DNA from: Phytophthora quininea
Taxonomy: Eukaryota; Oomycota; Peronosporomycetes; Peronosporales; Peronosporaceae
DNA length: 41,885 nucleotides
Direction of reading: 5' to 3'
Assembly (NCBI GenBank): GCA_011947345.1
Contig: JAAVTG010000004.1
Coordinates: 1-41,885 of the forward strand
Shown here: positions 1 through 10,301 of the stretch, piece after piece
Layout of the letters: each line of letters opens with the position of its first letter
Position numbering within the stretch: the first letter of the stretch is position 1
Translations under genes and position numbers: made by a program
The notes under the pieces: model-generated
What the model was told of the DNA's origin: nothing
Seen by the model: the letters and a program-made list of their open reading frames with translations, nothing else
The model's database searches: none

Positions 1-468
1 TCGTCACCGCGTCAAGCCTACCGGAGCACCGTGCTGCAGCTACCTCGCTTATTTCTCGTCGTATACAATGGCTGCTAGTTAAGATAGCTGAGATCGAGAA
101 GCCGTTCATGTGGTCTCTTGTGAACGACCATTTCCCCGACGCTTCCTCCATCTCAACTTTCCTCCAAGGACCCTACGGCGTCCTGGAAGTTAAAGGCTTC
201 CTCAGTATGAATGATGCTCGCGGTCGAGCCGCCTTACTGCGCAGCAAGATCATCGCACCGCTCGAGATCAAAGCAGTTGACCAGGAGAGACTGCTCTCGT
301 GAGCATCAAGAAGACTGGCGGCCACTTCAGCAGCTCCAACATGAAGACGACGGAATTCAAAGCTGAGCTGAGTCGCATCATCCACAAGATGACGGAACTC
401 AACAGCAGCAACAGCAACACCAGGAAGCGCCTACGAGACGAGCAAGCAGACGAGTTGGAGCTCATGTA
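1..468 (+). CDS. 3' end of 2OG-oxygenase-like family protein (partial)
   Basis: This is the C-terminal part of another member of the repeated family; its 5' part lies outside the window. Reading from base 3, it shows the family's Arg-rich helix (SLISRRIQWLLVKIAE), the KPFMW motif, the DFPDA-like segment (HFPDASSIS), FLQGP, and the GFLSMNDARGRAALL block, and it ends in a basic KRLRDEQ tail with the terminal residues DELELM. Copy A, immediately downstream, ends in the same DELELM, so the two are close relatives. The frame is broken once near base 300 by one missing base, after which SIKKTGGHF continues in the next frame. The function of the C-terminal module is unknown; the basic tail suggests nuclear location. 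Confidence 0.75.
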
Positions 469-588
469 GGTCAGTTGCCTCTTACTTTCCCTAATGACAA
501 ATGTTTACCATTCGGGGTGCAAGTTGAAGTGAAGGTACAACTTACCTGGCGTGTCATTCTCGAATTTGCCGACTGCAGGACGATCGCC

Positions 589-2882
589 ATGGGCTTCATC
601 GCAGACAGCGACTCCAGTGGTGAGTGCCATGTCCCAGTGATGCCAGACAATGCCCACGAGCCCACAGGCAACGCCTGCAAGAAAATGAGCGACGTCTTAC
701 GCCGCGTAGGGCTGACGACCACCGAGTTCTCGTTCGCTGGAGCTGCCTACGAGCTGCCAGTGCTGCCAGGACTGAGCGTCGCAGGCTTCGGTCGAGTGGC
801 GTTACCATTGTACAAGGAACAAGCCGACAAACTGGTGAAGAAGGGCAAGAAACAGAGCGAAGGGCTGTGGCAGTTTACGCCCAACCAAGTGGAGATGACC
901 AGCGTCGAGTGGGCTCCAGGACTAGAGCTGCTGGCTGCCAATGCTGCCGGTTTGCTGGGGCTTAAAGACGTGGAGATGGAGCCAGTGATGGCCAAGATGC
1001 TGGTGATTGCACCAGGAGGGAGACTAGAGGAGAACCACGACCAAGAAGACGTCGCCAGATTGCTGGTGCAACTTCCGTCCACGTATTCGGGTGGCGAGTT
1101 TGTGGTGTCCGAGGATGGAACCGGCAAGACGATGCGCTGGGATTTTGGAAGCAGTAACGAGACGACGGGGCTGAGACCGCAGTACGTGGTGTACACTGCA
1201 GACGCGACTAGAGAGGTGCTGAAGACGACGAGTGGCTATCGGATCTTGGTCGAGTACTCACTGCAGTTGCCGAATGGGAAGTTCAGGAGGCCGATTGATC
1301 TGCTTCGGACGGAACTGGTTGAGGCGATGAAGATGCTGAAAGGAGAAGCTGGAAGGCTGAGCTCAATCGGTCGAACGCCAGGTGTCATCGCGATGGATGA
1401 CATCGACAGCAATGATGACTCGAGGTTCGCGCTGATGATCTCCACGTCGTACAGCAAAGCGGACATTGAGAGCAAGGGTGTGAAGGCCTTCTGCGAAGTG
1501 GATCGCGACAGGTTTCAGCTGCTCAGCGAGGCGAACGCCCTACTCCCGCGTGAACTCAGGTGAAATTCTACATCGCTCACCTCCGACGAGTAAACTACGG
1601 AAGTTCTGGGTCGGAGCACAAGCGAATTGTGTCGTGGTACTTGTCCAACGGCCAGTGCTTGAGCGACGGTACTTTCGTCGACTGGAGTCACAAACTCAAT
1701 TTCTTCAACCCGGGAATGCAAACCCTTGACGATCTCCTCAAATGCGACGGAGGCGGGCGCTTTGCAGTCGTCGGGTGGCTGCTTCCGCCGACATCCAAAA
1801 CATGTACCATCTAATGGGCGAGTTTCCAGCCACAGTAGCGGTTCTGGCGGAGAACCCGATCGACGCTTTGAAACTTCGTGGGCTCTTTCACTACGCCGGC
1901 GACTGCCAGAATTCCGTGCTGACTCGCAGCCCACAACTACAGAGTCCCGCGACAGTGACCACAGCTTTCTGTCAGAAACTTTGCCAAGTAATCGTCACTT
2001 GGGGTGATTTGAGTCTTGTCGCGGTGTTCCTCAACAAGTACTACCCGCAAATGACCAAGAAGGAGGAGATCATCCCCATGTTTGCTGAGTTCGTGCGGAA
2101 GTTCGGCTGGTACGCGGTATCCGCATCACTGTTGGGCTCCATCAATGGCTTAGCGTGTGAGGCCCGCCTCAAGGCTTCGTTGCAGCTGGCTGGTGCTTTG
2201 CGCGACATCCGCACCGCACAGACAGCGCTCTCGGCATTTGCGCTGCAGAAGGCTCAAGATGTGCACGTGAGTCACCTCGCCAACTCCCGCGACCTCGAGT
2301 TGCTATGGGAACATGCAGTGTCGTTCGAAAACCACCAAGTTTTCAAGGAGGTGGAGGCTCTCTTCAGCTACGCCAGTCTTCTTGGTCCTGTTGTGATTGC
2401 ACTCTCCAAGTGCATCAACACGTCGGCTTCAGACGAGCACAGAGCTGGGCTCGCTCGTTTAGCGTCGAGACGACGCCAGTGGCTCGTGACGAAGATTGCC
2501 GAAATGGAGAAGCCTTTCACTTGGTCAATCCCCGTGCCCGACTTCCCGGATGCCGCGGCCATCTCCAGCTTTCTCAAAGGGTCTAACTCTCTCTGGATAT
2601 TGTAGGGTTCAAAAGCGTCCCGGAAGCGAGTTCACGAGCCGACTTGCTGAGCAAGAAGATCAAGGCGCCGCTGGAGATCACTGCGATCGCTAAAGGGAAC
2701 TCTGCACACGTGAGGATTAAGAAGATGGGCGGTAGCTATGGCACTCGCAGCAAGAAGATGGCCGGTACAAGGCGGAGATGGCTCGGCTCGCAGATTTGAC
2801 CCATGTCGGTAATGGAAATTCCAGCGCTACGAAGAGGAAGCGGCTGCGCGAAGCCGAAGACGACGAGCTGGAGCTCATGTAG
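589..2882 (+). CDS. 2OG-Fe(II) oxygenase-like family protein, copy A
   Basis: Start chosen at the ATG at 589, which opens an acidic N-terminus (ADSDSSGE) as in the other long copies. The first ~270 residues follow the prolyl-4-hydroxylase-like 2OG fold: PVLPGL, a GG loop at the usual HxD site, LLVQLPSTYSGGEFVV, and TTSGYRILVEYSL. Around the metal site the usual His-x-Asp reads N-H-D, and the distal His six residues before TSG is Arg, so classical iron binding is doubtful. Next comes an alpha-helical middle (SWYLSNG, NFFNPG, GWPASADI-like, MGEFPATVAVL), the RRRQWLVTKIAEMEKPFTW helix, and a C-terminal module with a KRKRLRE tail. Four single-base losses break the frame (near 1559, 1783, 2594 and 2763); each adjacent frame continues the family sequence. 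Probably one intact gene with sequence errors, but degeneration cannot be excluded. Confidence 0.72.
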
Positions 2883-3456
2883 AGCTTGCCAGAATGCATG
2901 TGCAACGAAATCGGGCTGGGGTCTCTTAGCTACTACTTAAAGCTGCTTCAGCTAGTTCCACCGCGGTATGTTAAAGCTGCCCGTGCTGATCCCGCCGGCG
3001 CATGCGGAGGTGTCAACATGGAACACAGCCTCGAGTTCATCCTCAAACGACCTCGTCGGATTAATGCAACAGGAAGCGCTTGCGCTCCGAGTTTCTTGGT
3101 GAGGCGGCGATCGATCTTGTCCTCCAGGTTCCCCATTGCTCGTCCTCTAGCGTCAAGGTGCATGTCCTCGCTCTAGCTGCGGTTGAGCGTCACCACCGAG
3201 TTCTCTCGATCGGAGCGCTACGTGGAGTCGGCCGACATCGACCGCTACTTAGACAGCAGAATTCGCTATCAAGCGCGTCCGGACATTACAGCGACGCTGC
3301 GTTCAGGCGGCGGACAGACCAAGCTGAGCGGCAAGAAGCGTGGCCAGCAATGATGACGCATCCTGTTATGCTCATCATGGCGAAACTAAGAGAACATCAC
3401 TCAGTGATTCGTCCACATACGTCTTCATGATAACGCAAACCCATCACCGAAAACTA

Positions 3457-3508
3457 AAGCGCGCTTAGATCTCGTCCGTACAATGCGCTTTCACTTTTAA
3501 GCGCGCTT
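3457..3508. promoter_or_regulatory. Two copies of the palindrome AAGCGCGCTT upstream of GST
   Basis: The 10-base perfect palindrome AAGCGCGCTT occurs at 3457-3466 and again at 3499-3508, 42 bases apart start to start (four helical turns), about 95-145 bases before the GST start codon. Same-face spacing of a self-complementary site fits two dimeric transcription factor sites. The factor is unknown. Confidence 0.45.
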
Positions 3509-3530
3509 GGATTTTGTCAAGATACTTTTG

Positions 3531-3537
3531 CCATTCC
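3531..3537 (+). promoter_or_regulatory. Oomycete-type initiator (CCATTCC) for the GST gene
   Basis: CCATTCC matches the oomycete initiator consensus YCANTYY and lies 65-71 bases upstream of the GST ATG, the usual leader length. A second candidate context, CTGCAATTTGCC, follows at about 3556. This is a consensus match only. Confidence 0.4.
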
Positions 3538-3601
3538 GCCGCTTCAATCTCCCACTCTGCAATTTGCCAGCTTCAACAAACGTCCACACAAGACCTCAGC
3601 T

Positions 3602-4849
3602 ATGAGCGCCTTCCCGTCGATCAAGCTCACGTACTTCGGAGCCGCTGGGCGAGCCGAAGCGCTGCGCCTCGTTTTCTACATTGGCGGCGTTCCGTTCGAA
3701 GACAAGCGCGTCAACTACGAGGACTTCAAGACCATGAAGGAGTCGCTGCCATTGGGCCAGCTGCCCACTCTGGAGGTGGACGGCCAAGTCTTCACCCAGT
3801 CGCACGCCATGCTGCGCTACGCCGGCCGTCTTGGAGGCCTCTACCCTAACAGTGCGCCGTACTTGGCACTCAAAATCGACGAGCTCCTGCACGCGCTGGG
3901 CGAAGTCGAGGAGCAGATGGGGCCGAGCTTCCGTGAGAACGACCCAGACAAGAAGAAAGCCATGAGGGAGGACCTGGCAGCCACGACGCTGCCTCGCTAC
4001 GCCCGGCTGATCGAGGCGCGACTGGAGAAAATGAAGCAACTGCCAACCTTCCAGTCGGGCGATGTTTACGTGCACGACGTGTTCATCTACGCGTGGGTCA
4101 AGTCGCTTCGTGCAGGCTACATTGACCACATCCCCACAACTGTCTTGGACAGTTACAAGCTGCTGAACGAGGCGTTCGACAAGATCTCGAACCACCCCAA
4201 AGTCAAGGAGTGGTACAGCTTCCAGCACAACACGCCAAAGCTCAAACTCCGCTACTTGCCAGTGCCTGGCCGTGCCGAGCCCATTCGACTCGCTCTGTTC
4301 ATTGCCGGAATTGAGTTTGAGGACGAACGCATTTCACGAGAAGAAGTGCAGGCGATGAAGGACTCGCTGCCGTTCAACCAAGTGCCAGTGCTGGAAGTGG
4401 ACGGGAAGCCATGGCCCAGTCCTTTGCCATCCTCCGCTATGCAGGCGCATTGTCGGGTCTGTATCCCTCGACGGACCGATCACGGCGTACCGCATCGACG
4501 AAATCTTTGCGATCATTGACGACATGTACAACTTCCCCATGTACAGCCAAGCGACTCGCGAGAAGGACACGGAGAAGCAGTTGGCGATGCGTGCAGAGCT
4601 GGCGAGCGGCGTGATCCCCAAGACGTTGGGCTTCCTAGAGAAGCGAGTGGCCTACAACAAGGGACCGTATGCCACGGGACCCACGCTGACGGTGGCGGAC
4701 CTTGCGATTTACACTTGGCTGCTCAACTCGAAGAACGGCATCGCGGGGATCTCCCCACGATCTCGGACCCGTACGTGAATCTACAACGCGTGTTCAAGCA
4801 GGTGGCCGAGCACCCGAAAGTGGTGGAGTGGAATGCTGCGCACAAGTAG
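3602..4849 (+). CDS. Tandem-domain glutathione S-transferase 1 (sigma-like)
   Basis: Two complete GST modules lie in one polypeptide of about 415 residues. Module 1 (about residues 1-208) begins KLTYFGAAGRAE with the catalytic-type Tyr, carries the cis-Pro loop GQLPTLEVDG and the glutathione-binding QSHAMLRY, then an all-helical C-terminal domain ending in the NHPKVKEW motif. Module 2 repeats the plan: LRYLPVPGRAEPIRLALF, NQVPVLEVDG, QSFAILRY, and LTVADLAIY near the end, finishing in HPKVVEW. It should conjugate glutathione to electrophiles in the cytosol. Module 2 is broken by three one-base losses (4409-4410, 4476-4477, 4753-4756), all in C runs; together they restore frame, and the final residues match GST2. 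I treat these as sequence errors. No intron is seen. A paralogue lies at 6738-7910. Confidence 0.88.
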
Positions 4850-5056
4850 GAAGCATGCTACTCGTTTCATCTTTTTTTTCAATTGCGGGCTAGACCCTCA
4901 ACAACAATCCCCATTCGTTCTTACAATCTGTATCTGGTCGAAGTTTTTGTACTGTTGGTTTTCCTGCGTACTATTCATGTTTTACTTCGCGACAAACCAA
5001 CTCCTCCTGAATTATGCCTTGAAAACTTGATGGCAGTATCTGGTTTGCCAGAGCGA

Positions 5057-5650
5057 TCACGATAATCGCTCTGACTTGATGCTCGTGTTCGCGTCCTCTT
5101 CTTCTCTCGGTCGCTTCCTCCTCATAGCGTCTGATGTGACAGAGGTGCTTTGATGACTGCGCTCACGAGGACTTAACAAACCTTCCAGGCGGGCCACCTC
5201 GGCCTTGAACGGTGCCATGCGGCCATTTTGCTCAGCAAACTCGCCGCCAATCTGGTCAACCTCACACAAGCTTCGCACCCTCGTCCGCACACGTTGGCTG
5301 ACAGAGCCCCTTTGACTGCTGTAGCAATAAGGGTGACTCGATCACAAGCTTCAGCTATGCCATTGAATCCGTGAACCATCATCTCTCCTGTCGGTCCCTG
5401 GAGGGAGTCTTTGATTTTGTCAAGGCCTGAGCAATCCGAGTGCGAATCGATGAACTTCCATCTGCACGGTGACGAATGGAAGCCAGAAAAGAAAAACCAG
5501 CACGATGCTCAAGGAAGACGATTCCAGCACAAAGTTCTGGAGGGTCTTCACAGGGCGACCAAGCTGCCCCATATCAATCGTCTTGAGAAAACCCACGGAA
5601 GAATGACAAGTTGTTATAGCGTACTGCATGCCCCCAAAGTATATCATGAA
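5057..5650 (-). pseudogene. Inverted 3' relic of the 2OG-like family
   Basis: On the minus strand this stretch gives the C-terminal module of the repeated family in broken frames: LGRPVKTLQNFVLESS (compare LLRPVVDALSQCV in copy D), SLQGPTGE, VHGFNGIAEACDRV, a GRGCEACVRL segment, then GGEFAEQ...FKAEVARLEGLL and the basic tail RKRPREEE. At least two frame changes separate these blocks, and no 2OG domain precedes them. It is the only copy on the opposite strand, pointing away from the next relic at 5690. The arrangement suggests an inversion or unequal exchange between neighbouring copies. Confidence 0.65.
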
Positions 5651-5689
5651 AGTTGACCGGAAAGAATTGCACCGCAAACATACTGCGTA

Positions 5690-6450
5690 TTTTCGTCAGC
5701 GCAAGCGACTTCAGAGCTACTTGCCAAAGGACTTCAACGTACGTGCACGGATGGGAATATGAAAGTGCAAAGAGAGCTCCTCCTGGCACACTCTAAATGG
5801 TGTAGAGCTGTCCAACGCGTTTCCCATGAAATGGTCGATGGAGCTCAGTTTCCCCAATCCTGACCCACAAACGCTGGGCGATCTTCTACTGTTAAAACTC
5901 TCGACGTCGAGCTCCAATCCTTTGGCTGTTCCTGCGGTGGAGAACGTATTCCAGTCGACCGATGCAAAGGAACTCGGACCTTTCGTAGCTGCTCTTGGTA
6001 CCTCCATCGACAGATCAAATACCACACAATCCTCGGTATTGCATTCCGTGGCCTCCAGGCGCCGTACTTGGTTGGCAGCTGAGGTTGACAAACTGGAGAA
6101 GCCATTCCCATGGCAAGTGGCAAGTGAAGAGCTGGATCTTCGAGGCTTCGTCAGTATATCCGAAGCTCGCCAACGTGAGCAGTTGCAGAAACAGAAAATC
6201 AAAGCCTCGATCACGATAAGTGCTGGAGGATCTGGGAAGTTATCGCGAGTGAGGCTTACCAAGATTGGCGGTAAATTCGGTCTAGCCGGGAAGGTGTTGC
6301 AAAAGTACCGACAAGAAATGGCAAGTCTTGAAAGCCTATTGCAGCGCAACACACCTGGATTTGTTGCCAATAGGCAAAACACAAGTGCGGCTAAAGTAAC
6401 GTCCGCGACAAGAAGACGCTGGCGGCGCTGCTCTTCATGGCGGAGTGGTT
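5690..6450 (+). pseudogene. Internally deleted copy of the 2OG-like family
   Basis: The first recognisable part is SSSWHTLNGVELSNAFP followed by SFPNPDPQTLGDLL, equivalent to SWHLPNG...FLNPGRETCAELL of copy C. The sequence then jumps directly to VENVFQSTDAKELGPFVAAL, so most of the helical middle (roughly 250 residues) is missing. The C-terminal module is preserved: SRRRTWLAAEVDKLEKPFPW, LRGFVSISEARQREQL, SGGSGKLSRVRLTKIGG, and YRQEMASLESLLQ. The 2OG domain is absent. An ATG at 5826 could open a short protein covering the C-terminal module, so a functional truncated product is possible; a relic is more likely. Confidence 0.6.
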
Positions 6451-6737
6451 TCTCTGTCTGGATAATGTTGCGTTGGATTGGGTGCGCTTCGTGGTTGGCA
6501 CCGGTCGTTTGGATGTGTTTCTTCTTCCAAAGCAAAGGTGGGCGGCCTTTTCTGTTGTAATCTTCGTGTGATTTTCTTCTGAAGAAGACACTGCATCGTT
6601 CGTGTGAAGGAATTCAAAGCGTGTTTAGTGAGGCAAGTTGCCTCAGGCAACACATTCTTGCAAATCCTGCTTTGTATGCAGCTCGTGATTGGCCAAGTGA
6701 CATTGTGCCATCGATCGGCCGAGAGAGTACGGCAAGT

Positions 6738-7910
6738 ATGCAACACGCCAACACCGGAATCATCAGCCTTGTAGGCGACGAGCGCCTGGATGCTGTTCAT
6801 CTGGCCCTCTTCGTTGGTGAAGTGAATGTTGCATTTAAGCATTCATCGGATGGATGCTCAAGATTGCTTGTAGACGGCGTTGAATTCACTGAACCGCAAG
6901 CAATTCTTCGCTACGTTGGAAGACGGACAGGTTCCTATCCAATCGACTCCCCCACCGCAGCACTCCGAGTTGACGAGATCCTTCACGCTTTAAGCGAAGT
7001 CGAAGCGAAAGTGGCGTTCATGAGCAGTGATTTACAAGTGGCATCGACTCTTTCGAGATACGCCAAGCTGTTTGATGCAAGGCTGGAGCTTCTCAAAGAT
7101 GACCCGATTCTTGAGCCGTACGCTGGTAAACTACTGACCCATGAGTTCGCCTTGTATTGCTGGTCTAAGGCGACAACGAAGATGGGATTTAATGCGGAAG
7201 GGCTTCAGAACCTCCACCGAGTTGTGTCGAGGGTGGAGATCGATCCCAAAGTAAAGCGATGGAACGAACTCCAGCAACGCCGTGCCAAACCCAAGCTGAA
7301 GTTGACGTATTTCCCGTTCCCTGGACGTGCCGAGCCGATTCGTTTGGCTCTGTTTATCGGTGGCATTGAGTTCGAGGATGAACGCATCGGAGTCGACGAG
7401 CTAAACCGCAGACGTCCATCTCTACCGTTCAACCAGCTCCCAGTGTTAGAAGTGGATGGCGAAATGGTCTCGCAGGCGTTGGCAATCCTTCGTTACGTAG
7501 GGACTCTGAGTGGGCTGTACTCACCAAGTGACTTCTTGGAGTCGTTCCGGATTGATGAAGTGTTTTCGTTGATTGACGAGTTTTACAGCTCCTACACGTG
7601 GAATGCTTCGTACTTCGAGAAAGACCCAGTAAGGCAACTGGAGTTGCGGGCTCAACTTGCTGAAGAAACGCTCCCGAAGACGCTAGGATTCCTCGAAACG
7701 CGCGTCTTCAAGTGGGGTGGCACGCACAGCGTTGGAGAGAAGTTTACCGTGGCCGACTTGGCAATCTATTCTCTGCTGTGGACATTCCAAAGTGGTCGCA
7801 TTGCTGGAGTCCCAGTCTCCGCCGTATTGCCGTATCAAAATCTGCTAAAGGTCTATCAGACTGTGTCAACGCACCCCAAAGTGCTCGAATGGTCGACGAT
7901 GTCGCACTGA
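6738..7910 (+). CDS. Tandem-domain glutathione S-transferase 2, N-module degenerate
   Basis: A continuous frame with two GST modules, paralogous to 3602-4849. The ATG at 6738 is chosen because its distance to the first beta strand matches GST1; the frame is open further upstream. In module 1 the catalytic-Tyr strand reads GIISLVGDERLDAV and the cis-Pro loop is lost (SRLLVDG instead of LPTLEVDG), although EPQAILRYVG and the helical domain remain. Module 2 looks fully competent: KLTYFPFPGRAEPIRLALF, NQLPVLEVDG, QALAILRYVG, FTVADLAIYS, ending HPKVLEW. It probably conjugates glutathione through module 2 only, with module 1 structural or used for binding. No frame break occurs here, in contrast to GST1. 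Confidence 0.88.
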   Translation: MQHANTGIISLVGDERLDAVHLALFVGEVNVAFKHSSDGCSRLLVDGVEFTEPQAILRYVGRRTGSYPIDSPTAALRVDEILHALSEVEAKVAFMSSDLQVASTLSRYAKLFDARLELLKDDPILEPYAGKLLTHEFALYCWSKATTKMGFNAEGLQNLHRVVSRVEIDPKVKRWNELQQRRAKPKLKLTYFPFPGRAEPIRLALFIGGIEFEDERIGVDELNRRRPSLPFNQLPVLEVDGEMVSQALAILRYVGTLSGLYSPSDFLESFRIDEVFSLIDEFYSSYTWNASYFEKDPVRQLELRAQLAEETLPKTLGFLETRVFKWGGTHSVGEKFTVADLAIYSLLWTFQSGRIAGVPVSAVLPYQNLLKVYQTVSTHPKVLEWSTMSH

Positions 7911-8028
7911 GTTGCTGTTGTTGGAACGAGGCGCTGATGTCGATCACGGGGACGATCGCGCGGCTCCACAAAAATGACACCAAGCTGGAAGGCTGAGTAC
8001 ACGCATAGATAACTCTTGAGGTGATACA

Positions 8029-10301
8029 ATGAGCGCTGTGATGCAACTCCCATTGATCGAAAGAGCAGGTACGACGTAAGAGACGATAACATGCGTGAGT
8101 GAAGGCTTGAAGATATGGTTTTTGATAATAGCACCACCAAGACGTTGGGTTAGCCAAGTTGCCGATTGCACGTCTGTCAAACCCCAGCTGGTCATTCTTG
8201 GATTCGCTGCATTTGTTGCAGTAGCGATGCCAACAAAGGAGCCATCGCTCAGGAGCTGAGCGACTTGTTAGCTCTCGTCCAAGTCGACGAAGCTGCAGCT
8301 CCGTTCGGTGGTGTCTGTCACGCTCTTCCTGCTCTCCCAGGCCTCACTGTCGAAGGTTTCGGAGACGTCTCGCTGCCACTGTGCAAGCAGCAAGCAGATC
8401 AACTGCTGAGTCACTGCAGCAATTCTGTCGACAATGTGTGGACATTGCCAGCCGATCAAGTGCAGATGACCAATCCAGAGTGGGAGCTAGCAATTCACAA
8501 GCTGAGCAAGGCCAGTGGGGAAACGTTGGGCTTCACCGACGTCAGTTTAGAGTGTGAATTGTCCAAACTGCTGATCTACGGGGAAGGCGGTCGCCAAATA
8601 GTCAAACAACACAATGACAGTGACAGCGACAGAGTCGCCGTTAAGCTGTTGGTGCAGTTGCCGTCCAAGTTTACGGGTGGCAACGTCGCCGTGTTAAGTG
8701 ACCGAACTATAGACATGGGCAAGACCAACGGAACTACCGCCTACAAACCTCACTATGTGGTGTATGGCGTTGAAGCTTGTTACGGCTTGGACATGGTAAC
8801 AAGTGGCTTTCTAGTGATGGCGGAGTACACACTGTCGCTGCCTTTGGGGCTGCAATGGGAGCAGAAGAATGGGGCAGTGATAGAACCGCTCTCGCAAGCG
8901 ATACTGAAGCTGACTCTGCACCCGGAAGTGGAGATGGAGATCAATGGTGAATACGATGACAGCGATGGAGAAGCCTCGAGGATAGCTCTGGTGCTGCCAA
9001 ACTCATTCGCTGGTCAGGAAATTGGATCTTTAGAGCTGCACAGACTCGGCGGCCTTGACGGCGCCCGTGTTTGTGCTCTAGTGAATGCGAACAGCTTACT
9101 CCCCGAGGAAAACCAGCTGAAGTTTTGCTGGGTTTGCTTTCAAGCGATCGCTAGCAGAGACGTTTTTGGTGGTGGCATTGCAGCGGAAATGACGACTTCT
9201 TGGTACCTGTTCAATGGCGAAAAGTTTTACGAAGGAAAAGTGTTCGAGCCTTTGAAATTGAGCTTTTGAATGTTGACAAGTCAGAGCCGTCTGCGAATGC
9301 TGTTTGCAAGTCCAAACACTTCGCTCTCGTGGGGTGGCCAATCTCCACCGACGTGTCAAATACACGCGAAGTGGCCGGAGAAGTTGGCGAGCTTGCGTCG
9401 ACTCTTGCGGAGACACTAGTTGGCAATCCGAAGCTTCGTGAGTTTGTGCGTATGGGAGAAATTGTCGGGGAGCGTGCTTCAATGGACCCCTCTCATCGGG
9501 ATGCAGCAAAATTTGCAAGGTTGTCACCGATACACGAGATCTGGCATTGGCTCAAGTATTCCTGGCCGAATTCTTTCCTCGGTTGGGCGAGAAACGAGAA
9601 TTCATCTCGTCGCTCGCTAGTGTGGTGCAACTTTTCCCGTGGGATGACATTGGCGCTGCGTTCCTGAGCTCAATCTCGCGCTTTGAGTGTGATGATTCGG
9701 TGGAGCTAACGCTGACTATTGCTACTACTCTGCCAAGCTCTGCGGCTGTGGAATGTCTGATGCCATTCGTTCTGGATAAAGGTACGCGGTGTACCTCCCG
9801 ACATCTCGGCAAAGTCCTCGTATGCTGGACTGCTGTGGCAGGTTGCAACGACCTGTCAAAACTCTCAAGTTTTCCACGGCGTCGAGGACCTTTTCAAACA
9901 ATCAGACGGAGAATTTCTTGGTCCAGTGGTGGACACTTTAGCTGAGTGTCTCCAGGAATCATTGACCTGGACCCCCTGGCGCTGAGGCCATTGCTGAGTT
10001 TTTACAGAGTGAGAAGAAATACTTTGTCGTCCCCGACTACTTTGCCGACCTACCAGACGCTCGAGTGCGTGTGGCGCTGCTGCGTAAGAAAATCAGCGCT
10101 CCGGTCGTGGTGACTGCCACGAGCTCGGGGAGATTATCCATTGTTCGAGTGCAGATACTGAAGGCTGGGGAGATGCCTGCCGCGCGGATAAAAGAACTAC
10201 TGGAGTTGAAAGCGGAAGCAAGCTGCATCGACAAGTTGCTCGAGTCAGCTGAAAACGCTGGCATCGTTTTCGCTATGAACAAGCGCGTTCGTGTGGAATA
10301 G
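8029..10301 (+). CDS. 2OG-Fe(II) oxygenase-like family protein, copy B (degraded)
   Basis: A proposed first exon (8029-8075) joins through a 146-base intron (GTAAGA...TTGCAG, 8076-8221) to the main frame; the join keeps phase, but the exon is a prediction. The 2OG-like domain has ALPALPGL, NPEWELAIHKL, an HND that fits the His-x-Asp motif, LLVQLPSKFTGGNVAV and VTSGF. The distal His is Tyr, and the 2OG-binding Arg after TSGY is Leu. The middle region continues through frame changes near 9265, 9512 and 9779. After TLAECLQES the sequence skips about 40 residues, including the whole Arg-rich helix and EKPFTW motif, and resumes at AEAIAEFLQ, with the tail ending NKRVRVE. The deletion and the lost 2OG Arg are real features, so this copy may be a pseudogene. 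Confidence 0.6.

Larger units (their letters stand above)
2883..3601. other. Spacer with a possible coding relic
   Basis: No complete gene is seen. A 56-codon open stretch at 3186-3353 (+) reads like the C-terminus of a real protein (SVTTEFSRSERYVESADIDR, ending KLSGKKRGQQ and then two stops). The ~200 bases before it contain broken coding-like frames (for example DLVGLMQQEALALR near 3050-3095). I do not recognise the family. The last 150 bases are the GST promoter, listed separately. Confidence 0.35.

Noticed and set aside
6621..6737. GST2 starting upstream of 6738
   Set aside because: The frame is open there, but alignment with GST1 places the first beta strand so that the ATG at 6738 gives the matching length; the upstream residues show no GST features.
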